Shown in pieces: positions 7,743 through 18,259 of a stretch of 64,000 nt of DNA (position 1 is its first letter; every line of letters begins with the position of its first letter). Origin of the DNA: an uncultured Prevotellaceae bacterium (lineage in GTDB: Bacteria; Bacteroidota; Bacteroidia; Bacteroidales; Bacteroidaceae); the NCBI GenBank assembly GCA_947305005.1, contig CAMZCM010000001.1, positions 1 through 64,000 of the forward strand, read 5' to 3'. The position numbers and the translations under genes are program-made. The notes beneath the pieces are model-generated. The model searched no databases. It was not told where the DNA came from and saw only the letters and a program-made list of their open reading frames with translations.

Positions 7743-8465
7743 ATGACACTTGATAGAAATCGCATACCAGAACATATTGCCATTATCATGGACGGCAATG
7801 GGCGTTGGGCGAAAGCCAAAGGTCTGCCACGCACAGCGGGTCATGTGCAAGGCGTGGACTCTGTGAGGAAGATTACTGAGGAATGTGTTAATTTAGGTGT
7901 GAAATACCTGACACTATATACCTTCTCCACAGAGAATTGGAATCGTCCGGCTGAAGAGGTCAAGGCGCTGATGGGCCTGCTGTTTGATAACTTGGAGGAT
8001 GAGTTATTCATGAAAAACAACGTCCGCTTCCGTGTCATCGGCGATATCGGACGTCTGCCGGAGGCGGTACGTCAGAAGATGGAAGGCATGATAGAGCGTA
8101 CTGCCGCTAATTCTGCCATGACGATGGTGCTGGCGTTGAGCTACTCGTCCCGTTGGGAAATCACTCATGCCGTGCAGGCCATGCTCCGTGAGAGCCTCAC
8201 ACCTGAGGCTGTCACCGAGGATGTTGTCAGCGCTCACATGCAAACTCACTTCATGCCAGATCCTGACCTGCTGATTCGTACGGGTGGTGAGATACGTGTC
8301 AGCAACTACCTCCTATGGCAGATAGCTTACTCTGAGCTTTACTTCTGTGACACTTTTTGGCCTGATTTCGACGAGAATGCATTACATGCAGCTATCGCTG
8401 AGTACCAGCGGCGTGAACGTCGCTACGGTAAGACGAGTGAGCAAGTAACAGAAAACACTAAATGA
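7743..8465 (+). CDS. uppS: Undecaprenyl diphosphate synthase (isoprenyl transferase)
   Basis: This 240-residue enzyme condenses isopentenyl diphosphate with farnesyl diphosphate to make the C55 lipid carrier for peptidoglycan and surface glycans. The cis-prenyltransferase motif [10 protein letters not shown] contains the catalytic Asp17. The substrate-binding C-terminal motif [20 protein letters not shown] is present. Length is normal. The stop overlaps the bamA start as ATGA, indicating translational coupling and co-transcription. Confidence 0.96.
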   Translation: MTLDRNRIPEHIAIIMDGNGRWAKAKGLPRTAGHVQGVDSVRKITEECVNLGVKYLTLYTFSTENWNRPAEEVKALMGLLFDNLEDELFMKNNVRFRVIGDIGRLPEAVRQKMEGMIERTAANSAMTMVLALSYSSRWEITHAVQAMLRESLTPEAVTEDVVSAHMQTHFMPDPDLLIRTGGEIRVSNYLLWQIAYSELYFCDTFWPDFDENALHAAIAEYQRRERRYGKTSEQVTENTK

Positions 8466-11128
8466 TGAATAGAATCCAATATATATATATCAAATTATTT
8501 CTCCTAATGACCCTTCTCATTCCCTTTTGGGGAAGCTGGGAAGGGGCATCCCTTCTCTATGCTCAGACGGAGGAACGTGTGGTGAATCCTGTCATCGACT
8601 ATGCCCGAACGCCTCAGCAATACTATATTGGTGACATCACCGTGGAGGGCGTGAAGACCATTGATGACTATGTCCTCATCGGCTTGTCGGGTCTCTCGAA
8701 AGGTCAGCTCATCTCCCTGCCAGGTGAAGAAATTACAAAGGCTATCCGTCGTTATTGGAAGAATGGTTTGTTCAGTAACGTAGCCATTCGGGTGGATAGC
8801 ATCGTGGCAGACTCCGCTTACCTGCATATTATCCTTGCCAGTCGTCCGCGTATCTCCCAAATCAACTATAATGGTGTCAAGAAGAGCGAGAAAGAAGACC
8901 TTGAAGCCAAGCTTGGCCTCGTCAAGGACGGACAGGTCACGCCGAACATCATCGACCGTACTCGCACTCTGACCAAACGCTATTTCGATGATAAGGGCTA
9001 TAAGAACGCAGAGATTAACATTGTACAAAAGGATGATATCAGCGAACCTGGTAAGACCATTCTGGAAATCAATGTCGAGAAGAAGGATAAAGTGAAGGTG
9101 AACAGCATTGATGTGCAGGGTAATACCGCTTTGAAGATGTCTCAGATAAAAGGAACTCTTTTCAAAAATGGTGCTTTCAAAAAGACCCATGAACGTGGTA
9201 AACTTTCCAGTTGGTTCCGTTCTAGAAAGTACATCGAGGAGCGCTGGAAGGAAGACAAGGAGCGCCTCATCGAAAAATACAACGAATATGGTTATCGCGA
9301 TGCCCGCATTGTGTGGGATAGCGTGAAGCCCTTCGACGAGAACTCCGTCGATATCAGCCTGCAGATTGAGGAAGGTCAGAAATACTATATCCGCAACATT
9401 GAGTGGGTAGGTAATACCCTCTACACTTCAGACTACCTCAATCGCTATCTGCGAATGAAGAAGGGCGATATCTATAATCAGACGCTCATGAAGAAGCGTC
9501 TGAATACTGACGATGACGCGATTGGTAACCTCTATTATAACAATGGTTACCTGTTTTATCAGTTGGATCCCGTTGAGGTGAACATCGTAGGCGACAGCGT
9601 GGATCTGGAGATGCGTATTACGGAGAACCAACAGGCTTATATCAGTCATGTTACCATCACGGGTAATGACCGTGTCTATGAGAATGTCATCCGTCGTGAA
9701 CTCCGTAACAAGCCTGGCGACCTCTTCTCCAAGGATGCGTTGGAACGCTCCTACCGTGAGATTGCGACAATGGGCCACTTCGACCCCGAAGCTATTGACT
9801 ATAAGCTTGATCCCGATCCTGAGAACGGCACCGTTGATCTCTCGTGGGGCCTTTCGCCCAAGAGCAACGATCAGGTGGAGTTCTCCCTCGGCTACGGTAT
9901 GACGGGTGTCATCGGTAAGATAGGTTTGAAGTTCACCAACTTCTCCCTGCAGAACCTTTTCTCCAAAGATGGCTTGCGCCGTGGCGTGTTACCCCAAGGT
10001 AATGGTGAGACTTTCAGCATCAATGGTCAAACCAATGGAACCTATTATCAGGCATACTCCATCAACTACCTGAATCCCTGGTTTGGCGGCAAGCGCCCCA
10101 ACTCCCTATCTTTCTCGGCCTTCTTCTCCAAGCAGACCGACGTCAGTGACCGTTACTATAACTCCAGTTACTACAACTCTTATTACAACTATCTCTACGG
10201 CTACGGCACGTCAACGGGTAACTATTATGCCAATTTCTATGATCCTGACAAGTACGTCATGATCTATGGCTTTTCTTTGGGTTGGGGTAAACGTCTGAAT
10301 TGGCCCGACGACTATTTCCACTTCATGGCTGACTTGAGTTATACCCGTTATCACCTGAAGAACTGGGAATATTTCCTCATCAGTAATGGTAGCTGTAATA
10401 ATATTAGCTTGAACTTCACGTTGAGTCGTAGCTCCACCGACAACCCCATCTTCCCCCGTCGCGGTTCTGAGTTTAGCCTCTCCCTGGGTCTTACGCCACC
10501 TTATTCGCTCTTCGATAATGTCAATTATGCGAACCTCGGCAACAACTCCAGTTCCAGCACTTATATGGACGAACTACAGGAGAAATATCGTTGGATTGAG
10601 TATCACAAGTGGAAGTTTAAGAGCCGTACCTATACATCTCTGCTTGGCGGCAATAAATGCCCTGTGCTCATGACCCGTGTGGAGTTCGGTCTTCTTGGCA
10701 GTTACAACAGCAATAAGAAGTCACCTTTCGAGACCTTCTACGTGGGTGGTGACGGTATGAGTGGTTACAGTTATAGCTATGCCACCGAGACCATAGGTCT
10801 GCGTGGTTACGACAACGGCTCGCTTACGCCCCGTGGCTACTCTGGTTATGCCTACGACCGTTTCACGTTGGAACTTCGTTATCCATTCATCCTTGGCAAC
10901 AGCACCAATATCTTTGGTCTTGTCTTCCTGGAGGGTGGTAATGCTTGGAGTGAGATCAAGAACTTCAATCCGTTCGACTTGAAGCGCTCTGCCGGTGCTG
11001 GTGTTCGTATCTTTCTGCCTATGGTCGGCTTGCTCGGTATCGACTGGGCTTATGGCTTCGACAAAGTCTTTGGCAGTACGGCCTACGGAGGTAGCCAGTT
11101 CCATTTCATCCTTGGACAAGAGTTTTGA
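8462..11128 (+). CDS. bamA: Outer membrane protein assembly factor BamA
   Basis: This 888-residue Omp85 protein inserts beta-barrel proteins into the outer membrane. A signal peptide ends near LLYAQ (about residue 35). Several POTRA domains follow (about 50-480; for example [15 protein letters not shown] and [18 protein letters not shown] repeats). The C-terminal barrel (about 490-888) ends in FHFILGQEF with the terminal aromatic residue expected of a barrel signal. A Tyr/Ser/Asn-rich extracellular loop ([18 protein letters not shown]) is longer than in many relatives. The position between uppS and skp-like chaperone genes is the usual Bacteroidetes order. The second Met codon is an equally possible start. 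Confidence 0.95.
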   Translation: MMNRIQYIYIKLFLLMTLLIPFWGSWEGASLLYAQTEERVVNPVIDYARTPQQYYIGDITVEGVKTIDDYVLIGLSGLSKGQLISLPGEEITKAIRRYWKNGLFSNVAIRVDSIVADSAYLHIILASRPRISQINYNGVKKSEKEDLEAKLGLVKDGQVTPNIIDRTRTLTKRYFDDKGYKNAEINIVQKDDISEPGKTILEINVEKKDKVKVNSIDVQGNTALKMSQIKGTLFKNGAFKKTHERGKLSSWFRSRKYIEERWKEDKERLIEKYNEYGYRDARIVWDSVKPFDENSVDISLQIEEGQKYYIRNIEWVGNTLYTSDYLNRYLRMKKGDIYNQTLMKKRLNTDDDAIGNLYYNNGYLFYQLDPVEVNIVGDSVDLEMRITENQQAYISHVTITGNDRVYENVIRRELRNKPGDLFSKDALERSYREIATMGHFDPEAIDYKLDPDPENGTVDLSWGLSPKSNDQVEFSLGYGMTGVIGKIGLKFTNFSLQNLFSKDGLRRGVLPQGNGETFSINGQTNGTYYQAYSINYLNPWFGGKRPNSLSFSAFFSKQTDVSDRYYNSSYYNSYYNYLYGYGTSTGNYYANFYDPDKYVMIYGFSLGWGKRLNWPDDYFHFMADLSYTRYHLKNWEYFLISNGSCNNISLNFTLSRSSTDNPIFPRRGSEFSLSLGLTPPYSLFDNVNYANLGNNSSSSTYMDELQEKYRWIEYHKWKFKSRTYTSLLGGNKCPVLMTRVEFGLLGSYNSNKKSPFETFYVGGDGMSGYSYSYATETIGLRGYDNGSLTPRGYSGYAYDRFTLELRYPFILGNSTNIFGLVFLEGGNAWSEIKNFNPFDLKRSAGAGVRIFLPMVGLLGIDWAYGFDKVFGSTAYGGSQFHFILGQEF

Positions 11129-11234
11129 TAGTTGAAAGTTGAAAGACAGAATAAACCTTTTGCCTCATGAATCCGTCAAAAGAGTAAAACCAATAGTTAT
11201 AGATATTATACGAACCCCATTATTAAATAGCATT

Positions 11235-11756
11235 ATGAAAAAGTTACTGACCATACTTTTTGCCGCCCTCACTCTCGGAATGAGTGAGCAGGCTCAGGCT
11301 CAGAAATTTGTGCTCGTGGATATGGAGTATATTCTGAAGAATGTACCCGCCTACGAACGTGCTAACGAACAGTTGAATCAGATCTCTCGCAAGTGGCAAG
11401 CCGAGGTGGAGGCTCTGAGCAAGGAAGCCCAGACTCTCTATAAAACCTACCAGAGCGAAGCCGTGTTCCTCAGCGCCGAGCAGAAGACCCAGCGCGAAGA
11501 AGCTATTGTCAAGAAGGAGAAGGAAGCCGCTGAACTGAAGAAAAAGTACTTCGGTCCCGAGGGTGAGCTCTTCAAGAAACGCGAGAGTCTGATGACCCCC
11601 ATCAACGACGAGATTTACAATGCCATCAAGGACATCTGTGAAGCCAAGGGTTACAGCCTTGTATTGGATCGCGCCAGCGACACCGGCATCCTCTTTGCTT
11701 CGCCCAAGATTGACATTTCCAGCGAAGTACTGTCCAAATTAGGCTATGGCAATTAA
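11235..11756 (+). CDS. Skp/OmpH-family periplasmic chaperone, copy 1
   Basis: This 173-residue protein has a signal peptide ending in AQAQ and then the typical OmpH start (KFVLVDMEYILKNVPAYERA). A long charged helical coiled coil occupies about residues 45-130. Skp trimers grip unfolded outer-membrane proteins between the inner membrane and BamA. The start at 11235 is chosen because upstream in-frame codons add a non-signal extension. It is the first of three tandem paralogues immediately after bamA. Confidence 0.9.
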   Translation: MKKLLTILFAALTLGMSEQAQAQKFVLVDMEYILKNVPAYERANEQLNQISRKWQAEVEALSKEAQTLYKTYQSEAVFLSAEQKTQREEAIVKKEKEAAELKKKYFGPEGELFKKRESLMTPINDEIYNAIKDICEAKGYSLVLDRASDTGILFASPKIDISSEVLSKLGYGN

Positions 11757-11794
11757 CAAATTAACAGAATATAAAACCTCAATAATAGACAACA

Positions 11795-12295
11795 ATGAAA
11801 AAGTTTTTGATTGGAGCATTGATGATGATTGCTCCCCTCGCTATGTCTGCTCAGCAGAAATTTGGTCATTTTAATTCTACAGAGATTGTGCCCTTAATGC
11901 CTGAATACGTCACCGCACAGTCTGAACTTCAGACCCTCGCTAAGCAGTATGAAGATGATATCAAGCGCTTGCAGGATGAATACAGTCGCAAGTTGGAAGA
12001 ATATCAGAAGGAACAGGCTAACCTGTTAGAGAATATGCGTCAGCGCCGTGAGCAGGAACTGCTCGAGCTGCAGCAGCGTATTCAGCAGAACTATCAGGAT
12101 AACCAGCAGGCTTTCCAGAAAGCTCAGGCTGAGAAGATGCAGGCCCTGTCTGACAAGATCACTCAGGCTGTGAAGCAGATCGGCGATGCTGGTGGCTATG
12201 TCTATATCATGGATATCTCTTCCGGTATCCCCTATATCAGCACCAAGCTCAGCGTGGATATCACCGCAGAGTTGAAAAAAGCTCTTGGGATCTAA
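11795..12295 (+). CDS. Skp/OmpH-family periplasmic chaperone, copy 2
   Basis: This 166-residue protein has a signal peptide (MKKFLIGALMMIAPLAMSAQ). The OmpH-like start KFGHFNSTEIVPLMPEY is followed by a Glu/Gln/Arg-rich coiled coil (about residues 45-125) and the conserved hydrophobic tail (YISTKLSVDITAELKKALGI). It is shorter than copy 1 and clearly diverged, so the duplication is old. It lies 38 bases after copy 1 and 21 before copy 3 and is probably in the same transcript. Confidence 0.9.
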   Translation: MKKFLIGALMMIAPLAMSAQQKFGHFNSTEIVPLMPEYVTAQSELQTLAKQYEDDIKRLQDEYSRKLEEYQKEQANLLENMRQRREQELLELQQRIQQNYQDNQQAFQKAQAEKMQALSDKITQAVKQIGDAGGYVYIMDISSGIPYISTKLSVDITAELKKALGI

Positions 12296-12316
12296 TTCAC
12301 CTATAAATCAACAATT

Positions 12317-12889
12317 ATGAAGAGAGTCGTATTCGTTTGCTTCATGGTCCTGTCAACCATGAGCCTGTTTGCCCAGGAAGAGGCCTCTGCCGCTTCTGTG
12401 GCTCCCACCCAGTATGGCTATGTCAGCTTCAATGCTCTGTTTGAGCGAATGACTGAGTACGCTGAGGCGAAGGTGGCTTTTGCCCAGCTGAAGGAAAAGT
12501 ACGAAGCCGAGGCTAAGCGCGCCGAGGAGGAGTTTCAGCGCAAGTTCGCTGAGTTCCTGCAGGGACAGAAAGATTTCCCTGCTAGTATCATGCAGAAGCG
12601 TCAGGTGGAACTTCAGGAACTGATGGAGAAGAGCGTCAGTTTCCGTCAGGAATCACAGCGTCTCCTGCGTAAGGCAGAGAAAGAGATGCAGGCTCCCATC
12701 CTCCAGAAGCTCACCGCTTCCATTCAGGCTGTAGCTGCCGAGCGCAACCTTATGTTTGTGCTCAATACAGACGACAACGCTGTACCCTTTGTAAACCCTC
12801 AGATGGGTGTGGACATTACAGATTTTGTCCTGCAGCAGTTGGGCTTGGCATCTGCTTACAGCGCTCCTGAGGCTGATAAGCAAGAATAA
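12317..12889 (+). CDS. Skp/OmpH-family periplasmic chaperone, copy 3
   Basis: This 190-residue protein has a signal peptide ending in LFAQ and a short acidic linker. The OmpH core begins YGYVSFNALFERMTEYAEA, has an Ala/Glu/Lys-rich coiled coil (about 60-140), and ends VNPQMGVDITDFVLQQLGL. It carries an extra C-terminal tail (ASAYSAPEADKQE) absent from the other two copies. Like them it probably works as a periplasmic holdase; whether the three form mixed oligomers is unknown. murI follows 18 bases later. Confidence 0.88.
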   Translation: MKRVVFVCFMVLSTMSLFAQEEASAASVAPTQYGYVSFNALFERMTEYAEAKVAFAQLKEKYEAEAKRAEEEFQRKFAEFLQGQKDFPASIMQKRQVELQELMEKSVSFRQESQRLLRKAEKEMQAPILQKLTASIQAVAAERNLMFVLNTDDNAVPFVNPQMGVDITDFVLQQLGLASAYSAPEADKQE

Positions 12890-12907
12890 ACGAGGCTTCC
12901 ATCGAGC

Positions 12908-13726
12908 ATGTCGCCTATTGGCATCTTTGATAGTGGTTACGGCGGACTCACCGTCTTGCGTGAGATTCGTCGGCTAATGTCTGAGTATGATTATCTCTAC
13001 TTAGGCGACAATGCCCGAGCGCCTTACGGCTCCCGTTCCTTTGAACGCGTCTATGAGTTCACGTTACAGGCCGTCCGCCATCTCTTTGAGATGGGATGTC
13101 CGTTGGTCATTCTGGCTTGTAACACCGCTTCCGCTAAGGCTCTTCGCACTATCCAGCAACACGACCTGCCTCAGATGCCTGACCCAACCTGTCGTGTCCT
13201 CGGTGTGATTCGTCCCACCGTGGAAGTCGTAGGCACTCTCACGAAAACACGTCATATCGGCGTGATGGCCACGCAAGGAACCATCAGCAGCTACACCTAC
13301 GAGTTGGAGTTGGCCAAACTCTATCCCGATATCACGGTGACTGGACAGCCTTGTCCCATGTGGGTTCCGCTGGTTGAGAACTATGAGTTCGATGGCCCTG
13401 GTGCTGACTATTTTGTCCGTCGTGATATAGAGACCTTGCTTAGCCGTGACCCGCAGATAGATGCTATTATCCTTGGTTGCACCCATTTCCCTTTATTGTA
13501 TAAAAAGGTACGCGCCTACACACCTGCGCATGTGCAACTCATCTCTCAGGGAGAGTATGTGGCTGCCAGCCTACAAGATTACCTACACCGCCATACGGAG
13601 ATGGATCAGCGACTCACGCGAGGTGGCAATATCCGTTTCCTTAGTACCGACGATGCACAGAAATTCTCTGCTGCCGCCACTATTTTCCTCGGTCATACCG
13701 TAGAAACGGAGAAAATATCTTTTTAG
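12908..13726 (+). CDS. murI: Glutamate racemase
   Basis: This 272-residue cytoplasmic enzyme converts L- to D-glutamate for peptidoglycan. The N-terminal motif IGIFDSGYGGLTVL and both catalytic cysteines are present: Cys71 in ILACNTASA and Cys191 in ILGCTHFPLL. Length is normal. It is the last gene of the + strand envelope cluster and is followed by a strong bidirectional terminator. Confidence 0.95.
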   Translation: MSPIGIFDSGYGGLTVLREIRRLMSEYDYLYLGDNARAPYGSRSFERVYEFTLQAVRHLFEMGCPLVILACNTASAKALRTIQQHDLPQMPDPTCRVLGVIRPTVEVVGTLTKTRHIGVMATQGTISSYTYELELAKLYPDITVTGQPCPMWVPLVENYEFDGPGADYFVRRDIETLLSRDPQIDAIILGCTHFPLLYKKVRAYTPAHVQLISQGEYVAASLQDYLHRHTEMDQRLTRGGNIRFLSTDDAQKFSAAATIFLGHTVETEKISF

Positions 13727-13739
13727 TGAAGAAGATATA

Positions 13740-13771
13740 AATAAGCCGGCTCGTTTTCGAGTCGGCTTATT
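13740..13771. terminator. Bidirectional terminator between murI and the thioredoxin-like gene
   Basis: A 14-bp stem with one G-T pair (ATAAGCCGGCTCG and its complement, TTTT loop) is flanked by A-rich sequence upstream and T-rich sequence downstream. It can terminate murI on the + strand and the convergent gene ending at 13795 on the - strand. Confidence 0.85.
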
Positions 13772-13794
13772 TGTGTTATATAGTTATCAGTCTT

Positions 13795-14883
13795 TTACTC
13801 ATCCCCGAACAACTCATCCATTTTCTTCATCAACTTATCGCCGCGGAGGTCTTTATCTATGATGATGCCGTCCTGCCCGATGAGGAGTGTACGTGGAATC
13901 CCTGTGATTCCATAGACTTTTGCAGCCGCACAGCCCCAGCCTTTCAGGTCGGACATATTGAGCCATTTGATGCCATATTTCTCAATGGCAGCCTTCCACT
14001 TCTCCACATCGCCATCAAAGGAGACGCCTACCACCTCAAATCCTTTGTTGTGGTACTTCTCCCAGACAGCTTTTACGTTGGGAAGCTCAGCACAGCAGGG
14101 ACCACACCAGCTGGCCCAGAAATCAACGAAGGTATAGCGGTTGTTGGGCACAACGTCCGAAAGGCTGAGTTCGCCGCCATCGGGAGTCGCCATTTTAAGG
14201 TCGGTGTACTTACGTCCAGGAAGGCAACGCATCTGTCCTTCAACAAGCTCTTTAATAAACTTAGTCCAGAAGTTGTCAGGGAAGTTCTGCTGCAGTTGCT
14301 TTGTGGCTTCCTCGATATACTCGGGATGCCCAAAAAGCTGGAATTCGCGCAACAGATAGATACCCAATATGTCATTCGTATGACGGTTCAGGTAACCTGC
14401 CATGCATTGGGCTTGTTCTTGATAGATATCATCCAGCTCTTGCCCGATCGAGTCATGCTTCTCGCCAGCTGGTGTTTCAAAATACGTTCCTATAAGAGCA
14501 TTGTACTTTTCTTCATACTTAGCAATGGCATCGTAATAAGCCGTGATGCTATCGTTGAGTGGCGTGCCTGAAGGATATGCCACACCTTCCTTGGGGATGT
14601 TAAGTGTGATGTTTCCCGGCTCGCAGATGACGCGATAGAATCCACGGGAATCCTTACAATAGACGCGGATAATGCAGGCGCTGTCAGCGGTGCCCTCCCA
14701 CATATAAGCCCCATCTGTGACGGGAATCTTAGCGAGGAGCGTATCGTTATTGTCGTTTAACATCACAGCAATAGACAGAGAATCCACGTCACGTTCTACC
14801 GTACCGGAGATGGTCAGACGATTGTCACTACAAGCTGTCAGCATCATGGCGACAGCAACCCAAAGAAGATGTACCTTTTTCAT
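13795..14883 (-). CDS. TlpA/ResA-like thioredoxin lipoprotein with a DUF4369-like domain
   Basis: This 362-residue protein has a lipoprotein signal with Cys18 in MLTACSD. A beta-rich N-terminal domain of DUF4369 type (about 22-100) and a helical linker (about 105-220) follow. The C-terminal thioredoxin fold has the active site WASWCGPCC (Cys260, Cys263) and the cis-Pro loop (TGIPRTLLI). It would sit in the periplasm facing a membrane and act in disulfide exchange or redox repair of exported proteins. Such proteins are numerous in Bacteroidales; the precise client is unknown. Confidence 0.85.
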   Translation of the reverse strand: MKKVHLLWVAVAMMLTACSDNRLTISGTVERDVDSLSIAVMLNDNNDTLLAKIPVTDGAYMWEGTADSACIIRVYCKDSRGFYRVICEPGNITLNIPKEGVAYPSGTPLNDSITAYYDAIAKYEEKYNALIGTYFETPAGEKHDSIGQELDDIYQEQAQCMAGYLNRHTNDILGIYLLREFQLFGHPEYIEEATKQLQQNFPDNFWTKFIKELVEGQMRCLPGRKYTDLKMATPDGGELSLSDVVPNNRYTFVDFWASWCGPCCAELPNVKAVWEKYHNKGFEVVGVSFDGDVEKWKAAIEKYGIKWLNMSDLKGWGCAAAKVYGITGIPRTLLIGQDGIIIDKDLRGDKLMKKMDELFGDE

Positions 14884-14923
14884 TTTTCCAAATTATTTAT
14901 ACTAATCATCTTGATTTGCGCTA

Positions 14924-14931
14924 CAAAGATA
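14924..14931 (-). promoter_or_regulatory. Promoter -7 element of the thioredoxin-like lipoprotein gene
   Basis: TATCTTTG on the minus strand is 40 bases upstream of the ATG. No convincing -33 element is seen. Confidence 0.5.
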
Positions 14932-15313
14932 CCTTTTTCTTCTTACACTATCTCTTTCAAGGTCCTAAACCCTCATTTTTTGTTCCTTTTTAGCATATTT
15001 TATTCTCCTTTACCATTTACTCAAAGGATTCATAGCAAAGCTAAGCGATTCTTTTATTCCTACGGTGGGAATTTATAGTAAATCGAAGGGAAAGGCCGTT
15101 TTGCTCACAGAGATATGCCGTTTCGCAGAGAGCAACTTGTCGAAACGTGTCAACGGGAAAGAATAATAGTAATTCCCTAGTCATAGACACAGTCCCTCTT
15201 AGGATGTACTGCAGTACTCCTACTAGAGTACTAGAGTCCTCCAGAAGAAGTACGCCAGTACTCCCGCTGAAGTACTGGCGCTATCATTCGATTGGATTTT
15301 GAATAGGATTGGT
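14932..15313. repeat. Intergenic repeats between two minus-strand genes
   Basis: No gene is seen. The stretch contains a TTCC...GGGAA palindrome (15056-15072) related to the array at 43930. It also holds a 67-base dispersed repeat (15094-15160) with about 70 percent ungapped identity to 63641-63707. A cluster of six GTAC tetramers (15206-15275) includes the inverted repeat CGCCAGTAC/GTACTGGCG (15253-15261 and 15272-15280). The last hairpin lies 33 bases past the alaS stop and might stop alaS transcripts, though no clear T-run follows. Confidence 0.6.
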
Positions 15314-17932
15314 TTAGTTGAGTGCAAGCTCTATGAACTTGTCAATGGCGGCACTGATACCGTCGGGGCTCTTGCCGCCGGCGGTAGCGAAATGGGGCTG
15401 ACCACCACCGCCACCCTGCATGAGTTTAGCTGCTTCGCGGATGCACTGGCCAACGTTCACACCTTGTTCCTTCACGAGCATGTCAGAGGCGGCGCAGGTG
15501 AGCAGGGGCTTACCATCGTTGACAGAACCGATGCAGACAAGAGCGTTCTCAACCTCGGCACGCAGTTGGAAGGCGATATCCTTTACAGCTTCTGCAGGTA
15601 GAAGGGTCTTGCCGCTGATGATGCAGGCACCGCCCTGTTCCTTGGCATTCTTCAGAAGTTCTGCCTTGTAGCCCTGTGCTTTCTCGTGGATGAACTCCTC
15701 GGCCTGTTTCTTCATGCTGGCGTTTTCGGTGATGAGGCGATCGATGGCGCCTTTCAGATCGGGCACACCGTTGAACATCTGGCGCAGAACTTCCATTGTA
15801 TCTTGCAGCTGGTAGAGGGCTTCCTCCACCTTGGCACCTGTGATGGCCTCAATACGGCGGATGCCGGCAGCAACGCTACTCTCGCCGATGATCTTGAACA
15901 TACCAATCTGACCTGTAGCCTTCACGTGGCAGCCGCCGCAGAACTCTACACTCTGCCCGAATTGTACCACACGGACACGATCGCCGTATTTCTCGCCGAA
16001 GAGGGCAATGGCACCAAGCTCCTTGGCCTGTTCAATGGGTACGTTGCGATGATCCAGCAACTGGATATTCTCGCGGATGCGCTGATTCACGATGCGTTCA
16101 ACCTGACGCAGCTCCTCAGCGGTCACCTTCTGGAAGTGGCTAAAGTCGAAACGCAGGCCCTCGGGGGACACGAGTGAACCTTTTTGTTCCACATGTGTGC
16201 CAAGCACTTCGCGCAGGGCTTGGTCGAGGAGGTGGGTTGCACTGTGGTTAGCCTCGCTGGCATGACGTTTGTCAGTATCCACGCATGCCATGAAGTTGGC
16301 TTCGGGATGCTCGGGCAGCTTTTTGGCAATGTGAACGGTGAGACCGTTTTCACTCTTGGTATCGATGATGTCAATGGTCTCGAACTCGCTGACGATGGCG
16401 CCTTGGTCACCGACCTGTCCACCCATCTCGGCATAGAACGGAGTCTTATCGAGAACAATCTGGTAATAGGTTTGCTTTTTCTGCACGACCTTGCGATAGC
16501 GCAGGATGCGGCATTCGTATTCCGTGTAATCCCATCCAACAAACTCACTCTCGCCCTCAACGAGGATTTGCCAGTCGTCTGTTTCTACGGCAGCAGCATT
16601 GCGGGCGCGTTCCTTCTGCTTCTGCATTTCTACGTTGAAGCCGGCTTCGTCAACAGTGAGACTATTTTCGCGGCAGATGAGCTCCGTGAGGTCGAGAGGG
16701 AAACCATAAGTGTCGAAGAGCGTGAAGGCTTCGGTACCGTTGATCTCGCTCTTTCCGGCAGCTTTGGTCTCAGCCATGACGCGGTCGAGGAGCTTGATAC
16801 CTGTCTCGAGGGTACGCAGGAAGCTCTCTTCTTCCTCCTTCATCACCTTGGCGATGAGGTCTTTCTGGGCTACCAATTCGGGATAAGCCTCGCCCATCTC
16901 AGCAGTGAGGGTGGGCAGGAGCAGGTGCATGAAAGCTCGCTTCTGACCTAGGAAGGTATATGCATAACGAACAGCACGACGCAGGATACGACGAATCACA
17001 TAACCAGCCTTCGCGTTAGAGGGTAGCTGACCATCAGCGATGGAGAAAGCGACAGCACGAATGTGGTCGGCAATAACACGCATGGCGACATCTACCTCCT
17101 CGCTCTTGCCGTACTGCTTACCAGAAAGCTGCTCGATGGCCTTGATGACGGGCTGGAACACATCGGTGTCATAGTTGGAGTGCTTGCCTTGCAGAGCGCG
17201 GACGAGGCGCTCGAAGCCCATACCCGTATCGATAACATTCATGCCGAGGGGTACGAGCTTGCCGTCAGCCTTACGCTCGAACTGCATGAACACGATGTTC
17301 CAGATCTCGATGACCTGTGGGTCGTCCTTGTTTACGAGCTCTCGGCCGGGCACCTTGGCTTTCTCCTCAGGCGTGCGGCTGTCGAGGTGAATTTCCGAGC
17401 AGGGACCGCAGGGTCCTGTATCGCCCATCTCCCAGAAGTTATCGTGCTTGTTGCCATTGATAATATGGTCGGCGGGCACGTGTTTAGCCCAGAAGCTGGC
17501 AGCCTCGTCGTCGCGAGGGATGTTCTCTTCGGGAGAACCTTCGAAGACGGTGACATAGAGGTCCTTGGGGTCGAGGCCGATAACATCGACCAGGTATTCC
17601 CAAGCCATATCGATGGCGCCCTCCTTGAAGTAGTCGCCGAACGACCAGTTGCCCAACATCTCGAACATCGTGTGGTGGTAAGTATCGTGACCTACCTCTT
17701 CGAGGTCGTTGTGCTTACCGCTGACGCGAAGACATTTCTGGGAGTCGGCGCGACGACGCGGTTCGGGATCCTTGGTGCCGAGGATGATATCTTTCCACTG
17801 GTTCATACCAGCATTGGTGAACATGAGTGTGGGGTCATCCTTGATGACCATAGGAGCAGAGGGCACAATGGCGTGTCCCTTGTCAGCAAAGAACTGTTTG
17901 AAGCTCTCTCGGATTTCGTTGGCTGTAAGCAT
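15314..17932 (-). CDS. alaS: Alanyl-tRNA synthetase
   Basis: This 872-residue cytoplasmic enzyme charges tRNA-Ala. The class II catalytic core is at the N-terminus ([24 protein letters not shown]). The editing domain has the zinc-binding HxxxH motif (NHSATHLL) and the later [11 protein letters not shown] motif. The C-Ala domain ends in [14 protein letters not shown]. The length and all domains are normal. A promoter element lies 29 bases upstream. Confidence 0.97.
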   Translation of the reverse strand: MLTANEIRESFKQFFADKGHAIVPSAPMVIKDDPTLMFTNAGMNQWKDIILGTKDPEPRRRADSQKCLRVSGKHNDLEEVGHDTYHHTMFEMLGNWSFGDYFKEGAIDMAWEYLVDVIGLDPKDLYVTVFEGSPEENIPRDDEAASFWAKHVPADHIINGNKHDNFWEMGDTGPCGPCSEIHLDSRTPEEKAKVPGRELVNKDDPQVIEIWNIVFMQFERKADGKLVPLGMNVIDTGMGFERLVRALQGKHSNYDTDVFQPVIKAIEQLSGKQYGKSEEVDVAMRVIADHIRAVAFSIADGQLPSNAKAGYVIRRILRRAVRYAYTFLGQKRAFMHLLLPTLTAEMGEAYPELVAQKDLIAKVMKEEEESFLRTLETGIKLLDRVMAETKAAGKSEINGTEAFTLFDTYGFPLDLTELICRENSLTVDEAGFNVEMQKQKERARNAAAVETDDWQILVEGESEFVGWDYTEYECRILRYRKVVQKKQTYYQIVLDKTPFYAEMGGQVGDQGAIVSEFETIDIIDTKSENGLTVHIAKKLPEHPEANFMACVDTDKRHASEANHSATHLLDQALREVLGTHVEQKGSLVSPEGLRFDFSHFQKVTAEELRQVERIVNQRIRENIQLLDHRNVPIEQAKELGAIALFGEKYGDRVRVVQFGQSVEFCGGCHVKATGQIGMFKIIGESSVAAGIRRIEAITGAKVEEALYQLQDTMEVLRQMFNGVPDLKGAIDRLITENASMKKQAEEFIHEKAQGYKAELLKNAKEQGGACIISGKTLLPAEAVKDIAFQLRAEVENALVCIGSVNDGKPLLTCAASDMLVKEQGVNVGQCIREAAKLMQGGGGGQPHFATAGGKSPDGISAAIDKFIELALN

Positions 17933-17961
17933 TTATTGTGAATAATTACGATTTGCGGTCG

Positions 17962-17969
17962 CAAAGGTA
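17962..17969 (-). promoter_or_regulatory. alaS promoter -7 element
   Basis: TACCTTTG on the minus strand is 29 bases before the alaS ATG. A -33 TTTG is not evident. Confidence 0.55.
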
Positions 17970-18035
17970 CAAAAAAATTGTGCACGCACGTACGTATACA
18001 ATCCTATTTTTTGTGTGAAACGTGAAAAATGCAAC

Positions 18036-18074
18036 AAAAAAACTGCGACGCTGGACTCTCGTCTCACGCCGCAG
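18036..18074 (-). terminator. Terminator downstream of the first GH128-like gene
   Basis: On the minus strand a CTGCG/CGCAG-ended stem (18043-18074) with an internal loop is followed by seven T residues (18042-18036). It lies about 190 bases after the stop at 18260. The intervening 18075-18259 holds no gene or other feature that I can recognise. Confidence 0.65.
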
Positions 18075-18259
18075 CACATTACTAACCTAAGATACAGTTA
18101 CGAAGAAAATACTTGTTTAATATAATAGATTGTCTGTGTTGCTGATTACGTAGGCAAAGGTCGGAGAAAAATGTAAAGAAATAGGGGAAACATCATTCAC
18201 AAAGGATGAAAAAATGGGATTTACGTTTTTGTCAACCTGTTTGAAGGAAAAACCATAGT

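Noticed and set aside
13771..14571. 266-codon + strand frame opposite the thioredoxin-like gene
   Set aside because: The minus frame has a lipoprotein signal and a CGPC active site; the plus frame has no recognisable features and begins inside the terminator.
15300..17941. Long open frames on the + strand opposite alaS (for example 16184-16951 and 17063-17941)
   Set aside because: They are the antisense shadow of alaS, with no domain pattern of their own and low-complexity Leu/Val-rich content.
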